Shown piece after piece: positions 22,337 through 32,452 of a DNA stretch of 34,610 bases. Origin of the DNA: a virus. Every line of letters begins with the position of its first letter. Position 1 is the first letter of the stretch. The notes under the pieces were generated by a model. The model did not search any database and was not told the origin of the DNA. It saw nothing but the letters and a program-made list of their open reading frames with translations. A program made the translations under genes and the position numbers. Location of the stretch: positions 1-34,610 of the IMG/VR virus record IMGVR_UViG_3300042549_006194, one strand, 5' to 3'.

Positions 22337-23242
22337 ATGGCTTTAGGATGTAATTGCGAAAATGGTCTTTCCAACACTGGAAGACCTAATTGCGTGCCGA
22401 TTCAATCGGTAACTTCAAAATTGATTCTTGTTCCTTTGAAAGCGAACGATGGAACAAAGAATAAAATTGATTTATCTGGAACTTTACCAGTATGGTCAAC
22501 ATTAGTAAATCAAGCAGATTCCACAAAAAGATGGTTTCCGCTACCAGTTTTTGAGAATGTTGAATTGCCAAAAGCAGATACAACTTTCGAAGAAGCAAAT
22601 TCTGGAAGAATGGTGTACATTCGTCAAGGAAAAAGAAGTTTTGCTGGTGAATTATGGTCAGAAGATTCTTCACCAACATTACTTGGTAAATTGCAAACAA
22701 ATCGATGTGTTGATTTTGGTGTATTTATCGTTGATGTGACTGGAAATCTTGTTGGTTCAAAAGTTGGAACTGACTTGTTTCCAATACCAGTTGACAATCC
22801 TTCCTTCGACCCGAAGTATATGTTCGCAACGGACACAACAACTTCAAAAATCATGCTTGGATTTGACTTTGACAGATTGTTTGACGAGTCAACAATGTAC
22901 ATGATTACACCAACAGAAGCATCACAAAACTTCAATGAATTGGAAGGTCTTATTGATGTAAATTTGGTAAATGTTTCAAATACATCAACAACGCGAGTTT
23001 TCAAAGCACAATTGGATTATGGAACTGCATTGACTCCAATCAAATTCAAAGGTGGTGTTGTTGCAGATTTCACTTTGTTCAATAATACAACTGGTTTACC
23101 AATTGTAATCACATCTGTTGTCGAAAATCCAACAACACTTGGAACGTACACATTGACTGCACCAGCATTTGTTGCTGGCACTTCATACACAATCAATGTT
23201 GTGAAATTAGGTTTTACTGGAAAGTATGTTTTTGTAGCTTAA
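22337..23242 (+). CDS. Major tail (tube) protein, 301 aa
   Basis: Beta-rich protein in the position of the tail tube gene: after the neck genes, before the completion, chaperone and tape measure genes. N-terminus MALGCNCENGLSNTGRPNC is cysteine-rich. Residues 215-301 resemble an Ig-like domain (VADFTLFNNTTGLPIVITSV, YTLTAPAFVAGTSYTINVV), a common C-terminal decoration on tail tubes. A hairpin terminator follows, as expected for a gene needed in many copies. Confidence 0.8.
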   Translation: MALGCNCENGLSNTGRPNCVPIQSVTSKLILVPLKANDGTKNKIDLSGTLPVWSTLVNQADSTKRWFPLPVFENVELPKADTTFEEANSGRMVYIRQGKRSFAGELWSEDSSPTLLGKLQTNRCVDFGVFIVDVTGNLVGSKVGTDLFPIPVDNPSFDPKYMFATDTTTSKIMLGFDFDRLFDESTMYMITPTEASQNFNELEGLIDVNLVNVSNTSTTRVFKAQLDYGTALTPIKFKGGVVADFTLFNNTTGLPIVITSVVENPTTLGTYTLTAPAFVAGTSYTINVVKLGFTGKYVFVA

Positions 23243-23280
23243 TCTGATTAGAAAGAGCAAATAAACAGATAAAACCAAAG

Positions 23281-23312
23281 AAAAGGGAATGCAGAAATGT
23301 GTTCCCTTTTTT
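23281..23312 (+). terminator. Terminator after tail tube gene
   Basis: AAAAGGGAA (23281-23289) pairs with TTCCCTTTT (23302-23310) around a 12-base loop; the T run ends at 23312. The next promoter box begins only three bases later. Confidence 0.85.
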
Positions 23313-23314
23313 CG

Positions 23315-23322
23315 TAACTTTG
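23315..23322 (+). promoter_or_regulatory. Late promoter box TAACTTTG
   Basis: TTCGTAACTTTGTGAAATGG directly after the terminator contains TAACTTTG. ATG 23327 is five bases after the box, suggesting a leaderless transcript for the tail-assembly operon. Confidence 0.6.
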
Positions 23323-23326
23323 TGAA

Positions 23327-23788
23327 ATGGATTTGATGCAAACAGAACTTGGTGCAGTTTTGAACAAATTTCGCGCAATTCGGACACAAGACATCTGGCA
23401 AAAGGTGTTTTTGGACAAGACATTGTCAAGAATGATTCTGGAAATGATTCAACAAGACCAGTTATTCAAACAAGGAATAGATGAAGATGGTGACATCATT
23501 GGAACTTATTCTGAATGGACTGAAATGTTGAATCCAGATAAAGTTGCTGGAACACCATACACACTTTTTGACACTGGTGCATTTTACGAATCCATGAAAA
23601 TAGTGGTGTTGAATGATGCGTTTGTTGTTGAAGCACAACCAATCAAAATTGATGAAAATGGTGAAAAAACAGACCTTTTTGAAAACTATGGTGAAGGTAT
23701 TATTGGACTTACTGATGAAAACAAAGAAAAACTTGCAATCGCAATCAAAGCAAGATTCATCATTGAAGTCAATAAATTACTACAATAA
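23327..23788 (+). CDS. Putative tail completion (gp10-like) protein, 153 aa
   Basis: Alpha/beta protein with a TLFDTGAFYESMKIVV segment (residues about 85-100), which resembles the L-x-D-T-G-x-L pattern of HK97 gp10-like proteins involved in joining tail and head. Following text FENYGEGIIGLTDENKEKLA agrees with a small structural role. Start is ATG 23327, alternative ATG 23336. Its 3' end overlaps the next gene by 26 bases. Confidence 0.75.
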   Translation: MDLMQTELGAVLNKFRAIRTQDIWQKVFLDKTLSRMILEMIQQDQLFKQGIDEDGDIIGTYSEWTEMLNPDKVAGTPYTLFDTGAFYESMKIVVLNDAFVVEAQPIKIDENGEKTDLFENYGEGIIGLTDENKEKLAIAIKARFIIEVNKLLQ

Positions 23789-24221
23789 CATTGAAGAACT
23801 TCCATTGAAGAATTGGATTCAATGCACAAGTGGTCAAATTTGCTTTGTCAGGAAAGATTTAAAGGAAGGAAATGAACTTTTGGATGAATTACACTTTGAA
23901 AAGATTTTCGATTCTTACATCAAAGAATTTGGTCTTTCTGAAATGTACATCAAACTTCTGAAAACAATGCATAAAAAAACACTTCTGGAAATTGATTACA
24001 TCCTGACAAGGGAAAGATTCAAATTGACAGAAGTTGAAATTCAGGTTTCCAGATTAGAAAGTCTGGTGAACAACAATAAAAACGGAATGACCATTGCGCA
24101 AACACTGGTTCATTTATCAAAATGGATGAATCACTGGATTGATTCCAGAAAAATCACAACGCGTGAATATTTTGACATGATGAAAGAATTCGAAAAGAGT
24201 ATAAAAACGGCAAAAAATTAA
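23763..24221 (+). CDS. Putative tail assembly chaperone, 152 aa, TTG start
   Basis: An open frame leads back from 24221 over the previous gene, but its first in-frame ATGs lie in overlapping codons and would produce an unlikely basic N-terminus. TTG 23763 gives MKSINYYNNIEELPLKNWIQ, a sensible start. Helical charged protein of about 150 residues directly before the tape measure gene, which is where tail chaperones lie. The relation to the upstream gene could involve a frameshift, but it would have to be +1 or -2. Start uncertain. Confidence 0.65.
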   Translation: MKSINYYNNIEELPLKNWIQCTSGQICFVRKDLKEGNELLDELHFEKIFDSYIKEFGLSEMYIKLLKTMHKKTLLEIDYILTRERFKLTEVEIQVSRLESLVNNNKNGMTIAQTLVHLSKWMNHWIDSRKITTREYFDMMKEFEKSIKTAKN

Positions 24222-24224
24222 GAC

Positions 24225-27200
24225 ATGAAGAAGATTGGAATTGATGATATATTCAAGGAAATTGACATTTTCAAGTCGGTTCGTGAAAGTGCTGAAAAAA
24301 CCATCACAACATTGGAAACAATGAATCGTGAAGTGGTCACCACTGCTGAAACATTGAAGAAAGCAGTCGGTGGTGCAAAATTTGATTCATCCAAGTCAAT
24401 TAATGAACTGAACAAAGCACAAGCAGAATCGAATAAATTGATGAAAGAAGCAATTTCGATTGAAACATTGAAGGCAAAAGCGAACCAGCAACTGATAAAA
24501 TCAACACAAGAAATTGAAAAACTTGAAGCACTTCACAAAAAAAGACTTCAAGAAAGTGCAAAAGCACAACAACAAGCATCAAAAGCGGACACTGAAAGCA
24601 TTAAAACCAAGCGTGAACAAGTAAAGTTGACACGTGAATTGGAACGCGCAGAAGCGCAAAAAAACAAAGAAATTGCCAAATCAGAAGCACTTGCAAAGAA
24701 AGAAGCATCTGCATACAATCAACTGGTGGTCAAAACGCGTGAATTGAAGAATGCATCGAAAGAACTTGCATCACAAATGATTGCGTTGGAAATAGCTGGA
24801 AAGAAGAATTCTGATGAATACACAAAACTGGCATCAAAATATGGTCAAGTAACAAAACAAGCACAACTTGCAGATGCACAACTGAAAAAAATTGATGCAC
24901 AAGTCGGTGACAATTTCCGAAATGTTGGAAATTACACTGGTGCAGTGGACAAATTGAAGAATGGACTTGGTCAACTTGGTCTTGCATTTGGTATTGGTTC
25001 AGTGATTCAAACTGGTGCAAAAGCATTAATTGACTTCAATCAACAAGTTGCTGACTTAAAAGCAATCACTGGTGCTGGTGGAAAAGACCTTGAATTTTAT
25101 GCTGAACAAGCAAACAAACTTGGTGTTAATGTCGAAGGTGGTGCGAGTGCAGTTGTCGAAGCGTATAAACTTATCGGTTCTGCAAAACCTGAATTGTTGT
25201 CAAATGCAAAAGCACTTGATGCAGTTACACAATCTGCAATCACATTGTCACAAGCATCTGGAATGACACTTCCAGAATCAGCAACTGCTTTGACAGATGC
25301 CATGAATCAGTTTGGTGCGAGTGCCGAAGAAGCGGACAAATTCGTGAATGTTCTTGCAAATGGTGCAAAATTTGGTGCAGTGGAAATTCCACAAATTACA
25401 GAAGCACTTTTAAGATTCGGTTCTGTTGCAAAATCAACGGGAACATCTGTTGAAGAATCCACTGCATTGATTGAATTGCTTGGTGAAAAAGGGTTGAAGG
25501 GTGCAGAAGCGGGAACGGCACTTCGAAATGTCATGTTGAAATTGTCTGCACCAGATGCACTTCCATTAAAAGCAAAAGAAAGTCTTGAAGCACTTGGAAT
25601 TTCACTTGAAGAATTAGGAAATCCAGCATTGTCAATCACTGAAAAGTTGAAAATGCTTTCACCATTGACAAAAGATGCTGGTGCATTGATGAAGGTGTTT
25701 GGTTTGGAAAATGCAACTGCATCACTTGCACTTCTTCAAAATACTGACAGAATCACAGAATTGAATGGTCAAATGTACATTCAAGGAACACATCTGGAAC
25801 AAGCAAAAGAAAGAACAAATACACTTGGTCATGCATTGATGGAATTGAAAAATTCATTTCTTGGTTTATTCACAGAAATGGGTTCTGGCGGTGGCGCGAT
25901 GCAAGGTGTGATTGATGCGTTGAAATATGTCGCATCAAATCTTGGAACAATCATGTCAATTGTTGGAAAAGCAGTCAAGATGTGGTTGATTTACAAAGCA
26001 ACAATGAAAGCAATTGAATTGCAACAATTCATCACAAATGGTGGTTTCAAGGCACTTGGTCAAACATTGATGAAAAACATTCCAATGACTCGCGCATACA
26101 GAATGGAACAAATACAACTTGCAAGGTCACAACGTGATGTCGGAACAACTGCAACATCATCTGGAACTGCAATGTCTGGTGCTGGAAAAGCAATGATGGC
26201 GGTTGGATGGACAATAATCATCACAATGCTTGCAGATGTTGCAACACAATTTTACAATATTGCATCTGGTGCAGAAGATGCAAAACGCGCGATGGATGCA
26301 TACAATGATGCAGTTGCAGATGGTCAAGAATTTGGTTCTGATTTAGTCAGTCAAATTAAAGTTGGTTTTGAAGATGACAAACGAAATCTTGAATTAAAAC
26401 TTGCGACAAAGAAAATCACAAAAGAACAATACAAAGAAGAACTAAAAGACCTTTCCAGATTGCAGTCATCAAGAATAAAATGGGAAATTTCAGTTGAAAA
26501 CGAAGAAAAAAAGACTGCAAAAGACAAAATGAATCGAATGCAAAAGCAATATGACCTTGCAAAAGACACAAATGAATTTCTTCGTTCAGATGCTGAATTC
26601 AGAACCATTCTTCAATATGAAGCATTAAGAAATGAAATCAGTCAGTCAAATGTGGTTTTGAAAGAATTGAATGCTTTGAACAAGGAAGTAAATGATTCAG
26701 CAACACAAGACATCATTGACAAAGCGACAACTGCAACAATGAATCATGCAGAAGCAACAAAAGGTGACGCAAAAGCACAAAAAGAATTTAAAACTTCACT
26801 TTCGGATGTCAATGATTATCTTCAAGAATCAGTCACTTTGATGCAAGAATTGGAAGAAATTTATCAGAATCGTTCAGTTGCAAACATGACCAAAGAAATT
26901 GATGCGCTGATTGAAAAAGGGAAAGCACAAGCGGAAACTGGAAATCTGGTTCTTGGTGTAACTTTGGCAGAAGCAACAACACCAGAACAACAAGATGCAG
27001 TTGACAAAGCAAATCTGGAAGCATTGATTCTTGCAAACACTGAATTGAATGCTAAAATTGAAGAACGATTTGCACTTGAAGCAAAGAATCTGGAACAAAG
27101 AAAGCAGTTTGCAATTAATCAATTGATTTTGGACAATGAAATTGAAAAAGAAGCAGAATTGAATGCATTGAAGAAAGAAAAAATTGACCTACTTTCACAA

Positions 27201-28226
27201 GAAAATCTTTCCACAGAAGCAAGATTGAAAATTGAAGAAGACTACAAAGAAAAGGTTGCACAATTGGACATTGAAAATGCACAACGCGATGAAGATATGC
27301 GATTGAAAACAAAAGTTCTTGATGAAAAAGCAGTTGATGACCAGACTAAATTGGAAGAAGAAAAAGTCAAAGTGAAAACAGAATCAAATACAAAGGTTCT
27401 TGAAGGAAATAAACAACATTACAAAGACAATGCAGAAGCAAAAGCAAAAGCAGATGCAGACGAAATCAAAAGTGAATCTGACAAGCAAAAAACTATTCAG
27501 GCAATTTTGAAAGCCAGTGCAGACTATTTCATCAAGAAGTCAGAAGAAAAAATCAAACAACTGGACATCGAACTTGCAAAATCTGAAAAGACACAAACAA
27601 TGCTTGAAGACCTTGCGAAAAATGGAAATATAACTGCACAACAATCACTTGCTGAAAATCAAAAAATCATTGATGAAGCAAACAAGAAAAAAGAAAGGGA
27701 ACAAAAACGCATTCAAAGAATAAAACTTGCGGAAACTGCATTGACAACCTATTCACAGAAAGTTGAATCTGGTTCAAAATCACCACTTGCAGAAACCATT
27801 CGTGACATAGCACTTTTGCAAACATTTATTGCCACCATTCCAGCGTTTGAAGATGGTATTGAAGACACTGGAAAGAATGGTCAAGGTGTTGATGGAAAAG
27901 GTGGTTTCCATGCGATTCTGCATCCAAATGAAAGGGTTGTTCCAAAGCACTTGAATCAACAAATTGGTGCAATGACAAATGAACAACTGGCACAATTAGC
28001 GACAGAATCAAAAACTGGAAGAATGATGAAAGGTGACTTTCAAAGTGCATCTGCAATGGACACTACACTTCTTGCAAATAAGATTGATTTGTTGACTGAA
28101 ACAATCAGAAACAAACCAGAAACGAACATTGAACTTGGTGAAATCACACAATCCATGATGGAAATCGTGAAATCAACAAAAACTGGAAATACAAAGGTTT
28201 TTAACAGATACAAAATCAAAAGATGA
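24225..28226 (+). CDS. Tail tape measure protein, 1333 aa
   Basis: Sets tail length and is released during DNA entry. N-terminal 230 residues are long coiled coil. They lead into the TP901-type tape measure core: FGIGSVIQTGAKALIDFNQQ, DLKAITGAGGKDLEFYAEQA, and LIELLGEKGLKGAEAGTALR. Hydrophobic segments lie mid-protein (around KMWLIYKAT and AVGWTIIITMLADV) and may span the host membrane. A second long coiled coil covers about residues 700-1150. The end carries GGFHAILHPNERVVPKHL, common in tails of Bacteroidota phages. By the usual 0.15 nm per residue, the tail would be about 200 nm. Confidence 0.95.
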   Translation: MKKIGIDDIFKEIDIFKSVRESAEKTITTLETMNREVVTTAETLKKAVGGAKFDSSKSINELNKAQAESNKLMKEAISIETLKAKANQQLIKSTQEIEKLEALHKKRLQESAKAQQQASKADTESIKTKREQVKLTRELERAEAQKNKEIAKSEALAKKEASAYNQLVVKTRELKNASKELASQMIALEIAGKKNSDEYTKLASKYGQVTKQAQLADAQLKKIDAQVGDNFRNVGNYTGAVDKLKNGLGQLGLAFGIGSVIQTGAKALIDFNQQVADLKAITGAGGKDLEFYAEQANKLGVNVEGGASAVVEAYKLIGSAKPELLSNAKALDAVTQSAITLSQASGMTLPESATALTDAMNQFGASAEEADKFVNVLANGAKFGAVEIPQITEALLRFGSVAKSTGTSVEESTALIELLGEKGLKGAEAGTALRNVMLKLSAPDALPLKAKESLEALGISLEELGNPALSITEKLKMLSPLTKDAGALMKVFGLENATASLALLQNTDRITELNGQMYIQGTHLEQAKERTNTLGHALMELKNSFLGLFTEMGSGGGAMQGVIDALKYVASNLGTIMSIVGKAVKMWLIYKATMKAIELQQFITNGGFKALGQTLMKNIPMTRAYRMEQIQLARSQRDVGTTATSSGTAMSGAGKAMMAVGWTIIITMLADVATQFYNIASGAEDAKRAMDAYNDAVADGQEFGSDLVSQIKVGFEDDKRNLELKLATKKITKEQYKEELKDLSRLQSSRIKWEISVENEEKKTAKDKMNRMQKQYDLAKDTNEFLRSDAEFRTILQYEALRNEISQSNVVLKELNALNKEVNDSATQDIIDKATTATMNHAEATKGDAKAQKEFKTSLSDVNDYLQESVTLMQELEEIYQNRSVANMTKEIDALIEKGKAQAETGNLVLGVTLAEATTPEQQDAVDKANLEALILANTELNAKIEERFALEAKNLEQRKQFAINQLILDNEIEKEAELNALKKEKIDLLSQENLSTEARLKIEEDYKEKVAQLDIENAQRDEDMRLKTKVLDEKAVDDQTKLEEEKVKVKTESNTKVLEGNKQHYKDNAEAKAKADADEIKSESDKQKTIQAILKASADYFIKKSEEKIKQLDIELAKSEKTQTMLEDLAKNGNITAQQSLAENQKIIDEANKKKEREQKRIQRIKLAETALTTYSQKVESGSKSPLAETIRDIALLQTFIATIPAFEDGIEDTGKNGQGVDGKGGFHAILHPNERVVPKHLNQQIGAMTNEQLAQLATESKTGRMMKGDFQSASAMDTTLLANKIDLLTETIRNKPETNIELGEITQSMMEIVKSTKTGNTKVFNRYKIKR

Positions 28227-29947
28227 AGCACTTTTTGAATGACATTGAAATTTCACCACGAAATCGGACTGACATTGGAATTGTTTCTGATTTCACTGGA
28301 AATCCAGAAGTGCTTAAATTAAGCACTGACAATGTAATTTTGCCACGTGAAGGAAACGAAATCATCAAGAATCACATTCAAACGCAAGGTCTTTTTGAAG
28401 GTGTTCCATATCGAATTGAACTTGATGGTGGTGTTGTCCTGAATTACTATGTTGACCTTCTTGATTCATCCACCAAATTCAGGAATTTTGAATGTGAAGT
28501 TGCATTGAAAAAACGGAAAGGTGAAGATGACTTTTTTGATAAAGCATCTGGTGCAACTTTTGAATGGATGTTGTCGCAAGGTGTTCAATATAACCTTGAA
28601 TCGATTCCCTATGTTGTTGTGACCGAAAATCAAGTGGAACAAGCAATTTCACTTTTGATTTCACTTTATGTGATGGGAAAAGAATTGATTTCTGCTGGAC
28701 AAGCAGTTGTGGATGCAGTTTCTGAAATCATTCAGGCAACAACTTTGAATGTTGGTGTGCCACCATCGATTGACACTGGTGATGTAATTGTTGCAATTAT
28801 TAAAGCAATTGCCAGAATTGCATATTTTGCGCTGGTTTTAGCACTTGTGATTGACCTTGCAACACAACTTTTTCAGTTGTTATTTCCACCAATTAGAAAC
28901 TTTTCAGGGTGTAAATTCAAAGAATTGATGACAAAATCATGTCAACAACTTGGATTCACATTTGAATCATCATTGCTTGATTCAGAACCAAACTGGACAA
29001 TTCTTCCCGTTCCATTGGTAAAAAATAGACAATCAATTTTTGAAATACAACCAGCATTTTTGAACAATGCATTCAACAAAGGTGTTCCATCGTCATCAGA
29101 TACAACACCAACACTTCAATCATTTATTGAAGGAATGGAAACAATGTTCAATGGTCAAATCAAAGTCAACAATGGTGTTGTCAGGTTCGAAAGACGCGAT
29201 TGGTGGATGAATCAAACAACAAATCAATTGATTCCAGCACTTTCACTTCAATCAGAACGTGATGATGAATTTCAATACAACACTGATGAAGTTTGGAAAA
29301 GATATTACATCCATTTTCAAACTGATTTCACCGAAATTCATTCATGTGATGGAACACTTTATGATATACACAATTGTGAATTTTCGACAGAACCAACATC
29401 ATTCATCAATCAAGACCTTGTTTCAATTAAAGGTCTGCAAGATGTCAACATTCCATTTGCGCTTGGTGCGAGAAAGGAAAAATTGAACTGGCTTGAAGAA
29501 ATAGCAAAGAATCTTGCAAAAGTCATTGACAAAGTGACTGGTGTTTTTGGTGGTGGAACGAATTATGAATCACAAATTGGTGACAGAAAGAATGTTTTGA
29601 TGATTTCACAACAATTCTTTGCAACAACAAAAGTGTTGTGGACAATCAATGGAAGACAACCAATAACATTCAAAGACAAAGTCAGTGCAATTCAGTTGTG
29701 GAACAAATACCATTACATTAATCAAATTCAGGAAAATGACTGGATTGTCAAAAATGATGTTCGAATACAAATGACATCGAATGATTTCGTAACTTTGCAA
29801 GACAACAATTTTGCAGTGATTGATGGTTTGATGTGTGAAATCTTGAATTGTGAATGGATTGATGAAAAATCCTTCGCTAAAATCACGTATAAACAACGAA
29901 ATCAATATTCAACTGGCAAAGTTTTGACATTACAAATCAACGCATGA
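28223..29947 (+). CDS. Tail-tip/distal tail protein with membrane segment, 574 aa
   Basis: Large protein directly after the tape measure, the place of distal tail or hub proteins. The N-terminal 130 residues are beta-rich (FLNDIEISPRN, RIELDGGVVLNYYVDLLD). A strongly hydrophobic stretch at about residues 187-223 (VIVAIIKAIARIAYFALVLA onward) looks like a membrane helix or pore segment. The C-terminal half is soluble, beta-rich and aromatic. It starts at an ATG overlapping the previous stop (ATGA). The membrane segment may help DNA cross the inner membrane. Confidence 0.8.
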   Translation: MKHFLNDIEISPRNRTDIGIVSDFTGNPEVLKLSTDNVILPREGNEIIKNHIQTQGLFEGVPYRIELDGGVVLNYYVDLLDSSTKFRNFECEVALKKRKGEDDFFDKASGATFEWMLSQGVQYNLESIPYVVVTENQVEQAISLLISLYVMGKELISAGQAVVDAVSEIIQATTLNVGVPPSIDTGDVIVAIIKAIARIAYFALVLALVIDLATQLFQLLFPPIRNFSGCKFKELMTKSCQQLGFTFESSLLDSEPNWTILPVPLVKNRQSIFEIQPAFLNNAFNKGVPSSSDTTPTLQSFIEGMETMFNGQIKVNNGVVRFERRDWWMNQTTNQLIPALSLQSERDDEFQYNTDEVWKRYYIHFQTDFTEIHSCDGTLYDIHNCEFSTEPTSFINQDLVSIKGLQDVNIPFALGARKEKLNWLEEIAKNLAKVIDKVTGVFGGGTNYESQIGDRKNVLMISQQFFATTKVLWTINGRQPITFKDKVSAIQLWNKYHYINQIQENDWIVKNDVRIQMTSNDFVTLQDNNFAVIDGLMCEILNCEWIDEKSFAKITYKQRNQYSTGKVLTLQINA

Positions 29948-30174
29948 TGATGAAGGAAAATGAAACATTGAAAATGATTGATGGATTGACAAAAAATCTG
30001 GAAGGATTGATTGAATTCCAGAAACAAGCAATAAATCTGATTCCAAATGAACATATCAATCTGAAAATAAAAGCAACAAATGACATTGAATCATTGATGG
30101 AATCGGTCAGAAATGGTGAAATGGAAAAAATAATCGAAATACAAAAAAGATATGCCAGTTCAGATAATAAGTAA
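29944..30174 (+). CDS. Hypothetical helical protein, 76 aa
   Basis: Charged helical protein with repeated leucine/isoleucine heptads (LKMIDGLTKNLEGLIEFQK). Three possible ATGs lie in tandem (29944, 29947, 29950). It overlaps the tail-tip gene at the start and the next gene by 23 bases at the end, so it is part of the tail operon. Perhaps a chaperone for a tail protein; no family recognised. Confidence 0.7.
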   Translation: MMMKENETLKMIDGLTKNLEGLIEFQKQAINLIPNEHINLKIKATNDIESLMESVRNGEMEKIIEIQKRYASSDNK

Positions 30175-32449
30175 AAAATTTACTGATGTAAATGGTGTTG
30201 AAACATCATTTTACAGAAGCAATGCTGGTGACCAAACAAATGTAAAATTAAGATTGAAATCAATCATTCAAGCATCAACTGCAAATGCTGGAACTTCCTT
30301 TGTTTTGAATCCAATTGACAACATCATCACTGCATCTGGCGCGATTAATTTCTTGACAGAAGGTTTTCGAATTGGTGATTTTGTTCAATTTATAAAATTC
30401 ACATCAACTGGTTCTGTCATTACTTCGTTGATTACGCAAGTTCAAATGGTGACTTCAAATTCACTTGATGTGAATTCCGTTCCAGCATGGATTGATGCCA
30501 CTGCTGGTGAAATAATGTCAATTACTTCGTTAAATATTACCTATGGTCAAAAAAGGGAATCAATAATTTTTGATTTGAATCATGTGACAAATGGTTCTTC
30601 TGGAAGCAGTTTTTCGTTGATTGATGGTGAATTGACACGATTGAAATTTGATTTGACAACTGCAACAACTTCATATCAAAGTGCATTAAAGATTGGAAAC
30701 CAATCTGGTCAATTTAACACAAGTATTCAAGTTGTTGATGTCACACAAGTTATGACTGGTGTTCCGCCTTCATCATCCAATATTTTGTATTACGATGTAG
30801 TTATCAGAACAATTCAGTCTGGCATTTATGAAGAATCGTATTTCAATTTTGGTCAATGTCTGAAATTTATTGCAAACATGAATTTGCAACGAATAAATGG
30901 TGAACCATCGAACAATTTTCTTGTGTCACTGAATGATGATGCAGACACTGGATGGTTCAATGAAGCATTTAATAATGGAATACCAGAAGCAACACTTGTT
31001 CAAGGTGTTACAGAACTTGCATTTGATTCACCAACAACATTCGAAGTTGTCATTGATTCATCTTCATCAGATTTTGCAATTGGTTCGTCTTACATTCCAG
31101 ATTCTGACATATATTTCAAGAACAAAATTGAAAATCAGTCTGAACTTGGAATGACCATTCAAACAACAATAATTCCTTTACTATTTCCACTTTCATCACC
31201 ATTGAATCCTTCTGGTGCTGGTTATTCTTTGGAAATTACATCAATGGTTGTTGTTGGTACAATTTATACAATGGAAGTTGTATTCACACCGAATGCAAAT
31301 TTCAACACATTTATGGATTCGCGCGATGAAGGTGACAGATTGTTCCGCGTTTGGATGAAATTTGGAAATATTAATTTACTTCTTTTCAATGACCAGATGG
31401 TTTCAAATCCACCGATTGGTGGTGAATTACCAATGGTTGTTTCAACATTTCTTGACCATTCATCGAATGTGACTGATTCTTCAATGATTTCATCTGGTTA
31501 TTCAGCAGACATTGAAGATGACCTTGCATATATTGGAAAATTCAGACTTCCATTGAACAACAACACAATTGAATCCTTCACTGCAAGAATCGAAGCATTG
31601 AATCAAGCAACTGGTGAAAGATTTACACTTCAAAATTCATTTTTTGACATTGCATCCATTCCATTTGTTGGTGGAAAATACATCTTGAATCAATCGCAAC
31701 CAATCATCACAACACTTCCAAATACATCAGTCAAAAACAATGCACTTTTTGTTCTTGATTCATCGATTGATGATTTTTCAAATTATGGTGTAAAAATATA
31801 TTTTCCTTTCTTATATCGATGGGAATATTGGTTGCAACAATTGAATGCAGATGCAGATTTTTATCCTAATGAACAAACAAAAAATTGGTTTCCTTATAAT
31901 TCAACAAATGAATGGTCACTGAATTTGCATCTTGAATTGGTTCGTGATGGTCTTGCATACACTTTTGATGACATAATTGACCTAAAAAATTACGATGCAA
32001 ATGACAACATTGATTCATCCATTGAACTTTTCATTGATTCAACAAATCAAAATGTTGGAATTGTCACAGAAAATCAATTGATGCGAGTTGTTGGTACGCA
32101 TGAATTGACAAATGGACAATTTTGGAATGAAACTTCAATCTGGGGAATGATTACAATTGAACCAAAAGAATCTGCACCAAGATGGATTTTATCAACAATT
32201 CTTCCAACAGATTTCAATTCACTGAATCCATTGTCACCACTTTCTGGTGCATTGTGTGAATTGACATTTCCAACACCAACGATTGCAAGGATGGAATGTT
32301 TCTTCAATCCAAATTTGATTAATTTGACAAATGGCGTTAAATTTACAACTAAAATAAAAGGATGTAGTAAATTGCCAGTTTTCTATAAAATCACAACAAC
32401 TGGAAATAAAAAAATAACAACTGATAATGACTTTAAAATAATATCTTAA
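30152..32449 (+). CDS. Large tail structural protein, 765 aa
   Basis: Beta-rich protein of unknown family, rich in Ser, Thr, Asn and aromatic residues, in the place of a baseplate or upper fibre protein. Its beginning (MPVQIISKKFTDVNGVETSF) and repeated Ser/Asp stretches indicate several beta-sandwich domains; SSSSDFAIGSSYIPDSDIYF near residue 310 may be an interdomain link. No catalytic motif or membrane segment. The last residues (TGNKKITTDNDFKIIS) stop 3 bases before the fibre start. Confidence 0.8.
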   Translation: MPVQIISKKFTDVNGVETSFYRSNAGDQTNVKLRLKSIIQASTANAGTSFVLNPIDNIITASGAINFLTEGFRIGDFVQFIKFTSTGSVITSLITQVQMVTSNSLDVNSVPAWIDATAGEIMSITSLNITYGQKRESIIFDLNHVTNGSSGSSFSLIDGELTRLKFDLTTATTSYQSALKIGNQSGQFNTSIQVVDVTQVMTGVPPSSSNILYYDVVIRTIQSGIYEESYFNFGQCLKFIANMNLQRINGEPSNNFLVSLNDDADTGWFNEAFNNGIPEATLVQGVTELAFDSPTTFEVVIDSSSSDFAIGSSYIPDSDIYFKNKIENQSELGMTIQTTIIPLLFPLSSPLNPSGAGYSLEITSMVVVGTIYTMEVVFTPNANFNTFMDSRDEGDRLFRVWMKFGNINLLLFNDQMVSNPPIGGELPMVVSTFLDHSSNVTDSSMISSGYSADIEDDLAYIGKFRLPLNNNTIESFTARIEALNQATGERFTLQNSFFDIASIPFVGGKYILNQSQPIITTLPNTSVKNNALFVLDSSIDDFSNYGVKIYFPFLYRWEYWLQQLNADADFYPNEQTKNWFPYNSTNEWSLNLHLELVRDGLAYTFDDIIDLKNYDANDNIDSSIELFIDSTNQNVGIVTENQLMRVVGTHELTNGQFWNETSIWGMITIEPKESAPRWILSTILPTDFNSLNPLSPLSGALCELTFPTPTIARMECFFNPNLINLTNGVKFTTKIKGCSKLPVFYKITTTGNKKITTDNDFKIIS

Positions 32450-32452
32450 AAA

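Noticed and set aside
23763-23788. Programmed -1 frameshift joining the two genes before the tape measure
   Set aside because: The second frame is +1 (or -2) relative to the first, and no slippery heptamer is visible in the overlap. A separate TTG start explains the gene more simply.
29791-29800. GTAACTTTG promoter-like box
   Set aside because: Lies inside a conserved tail gene with no gene starting after it, so it is likely chance in an AT-rich sequence.
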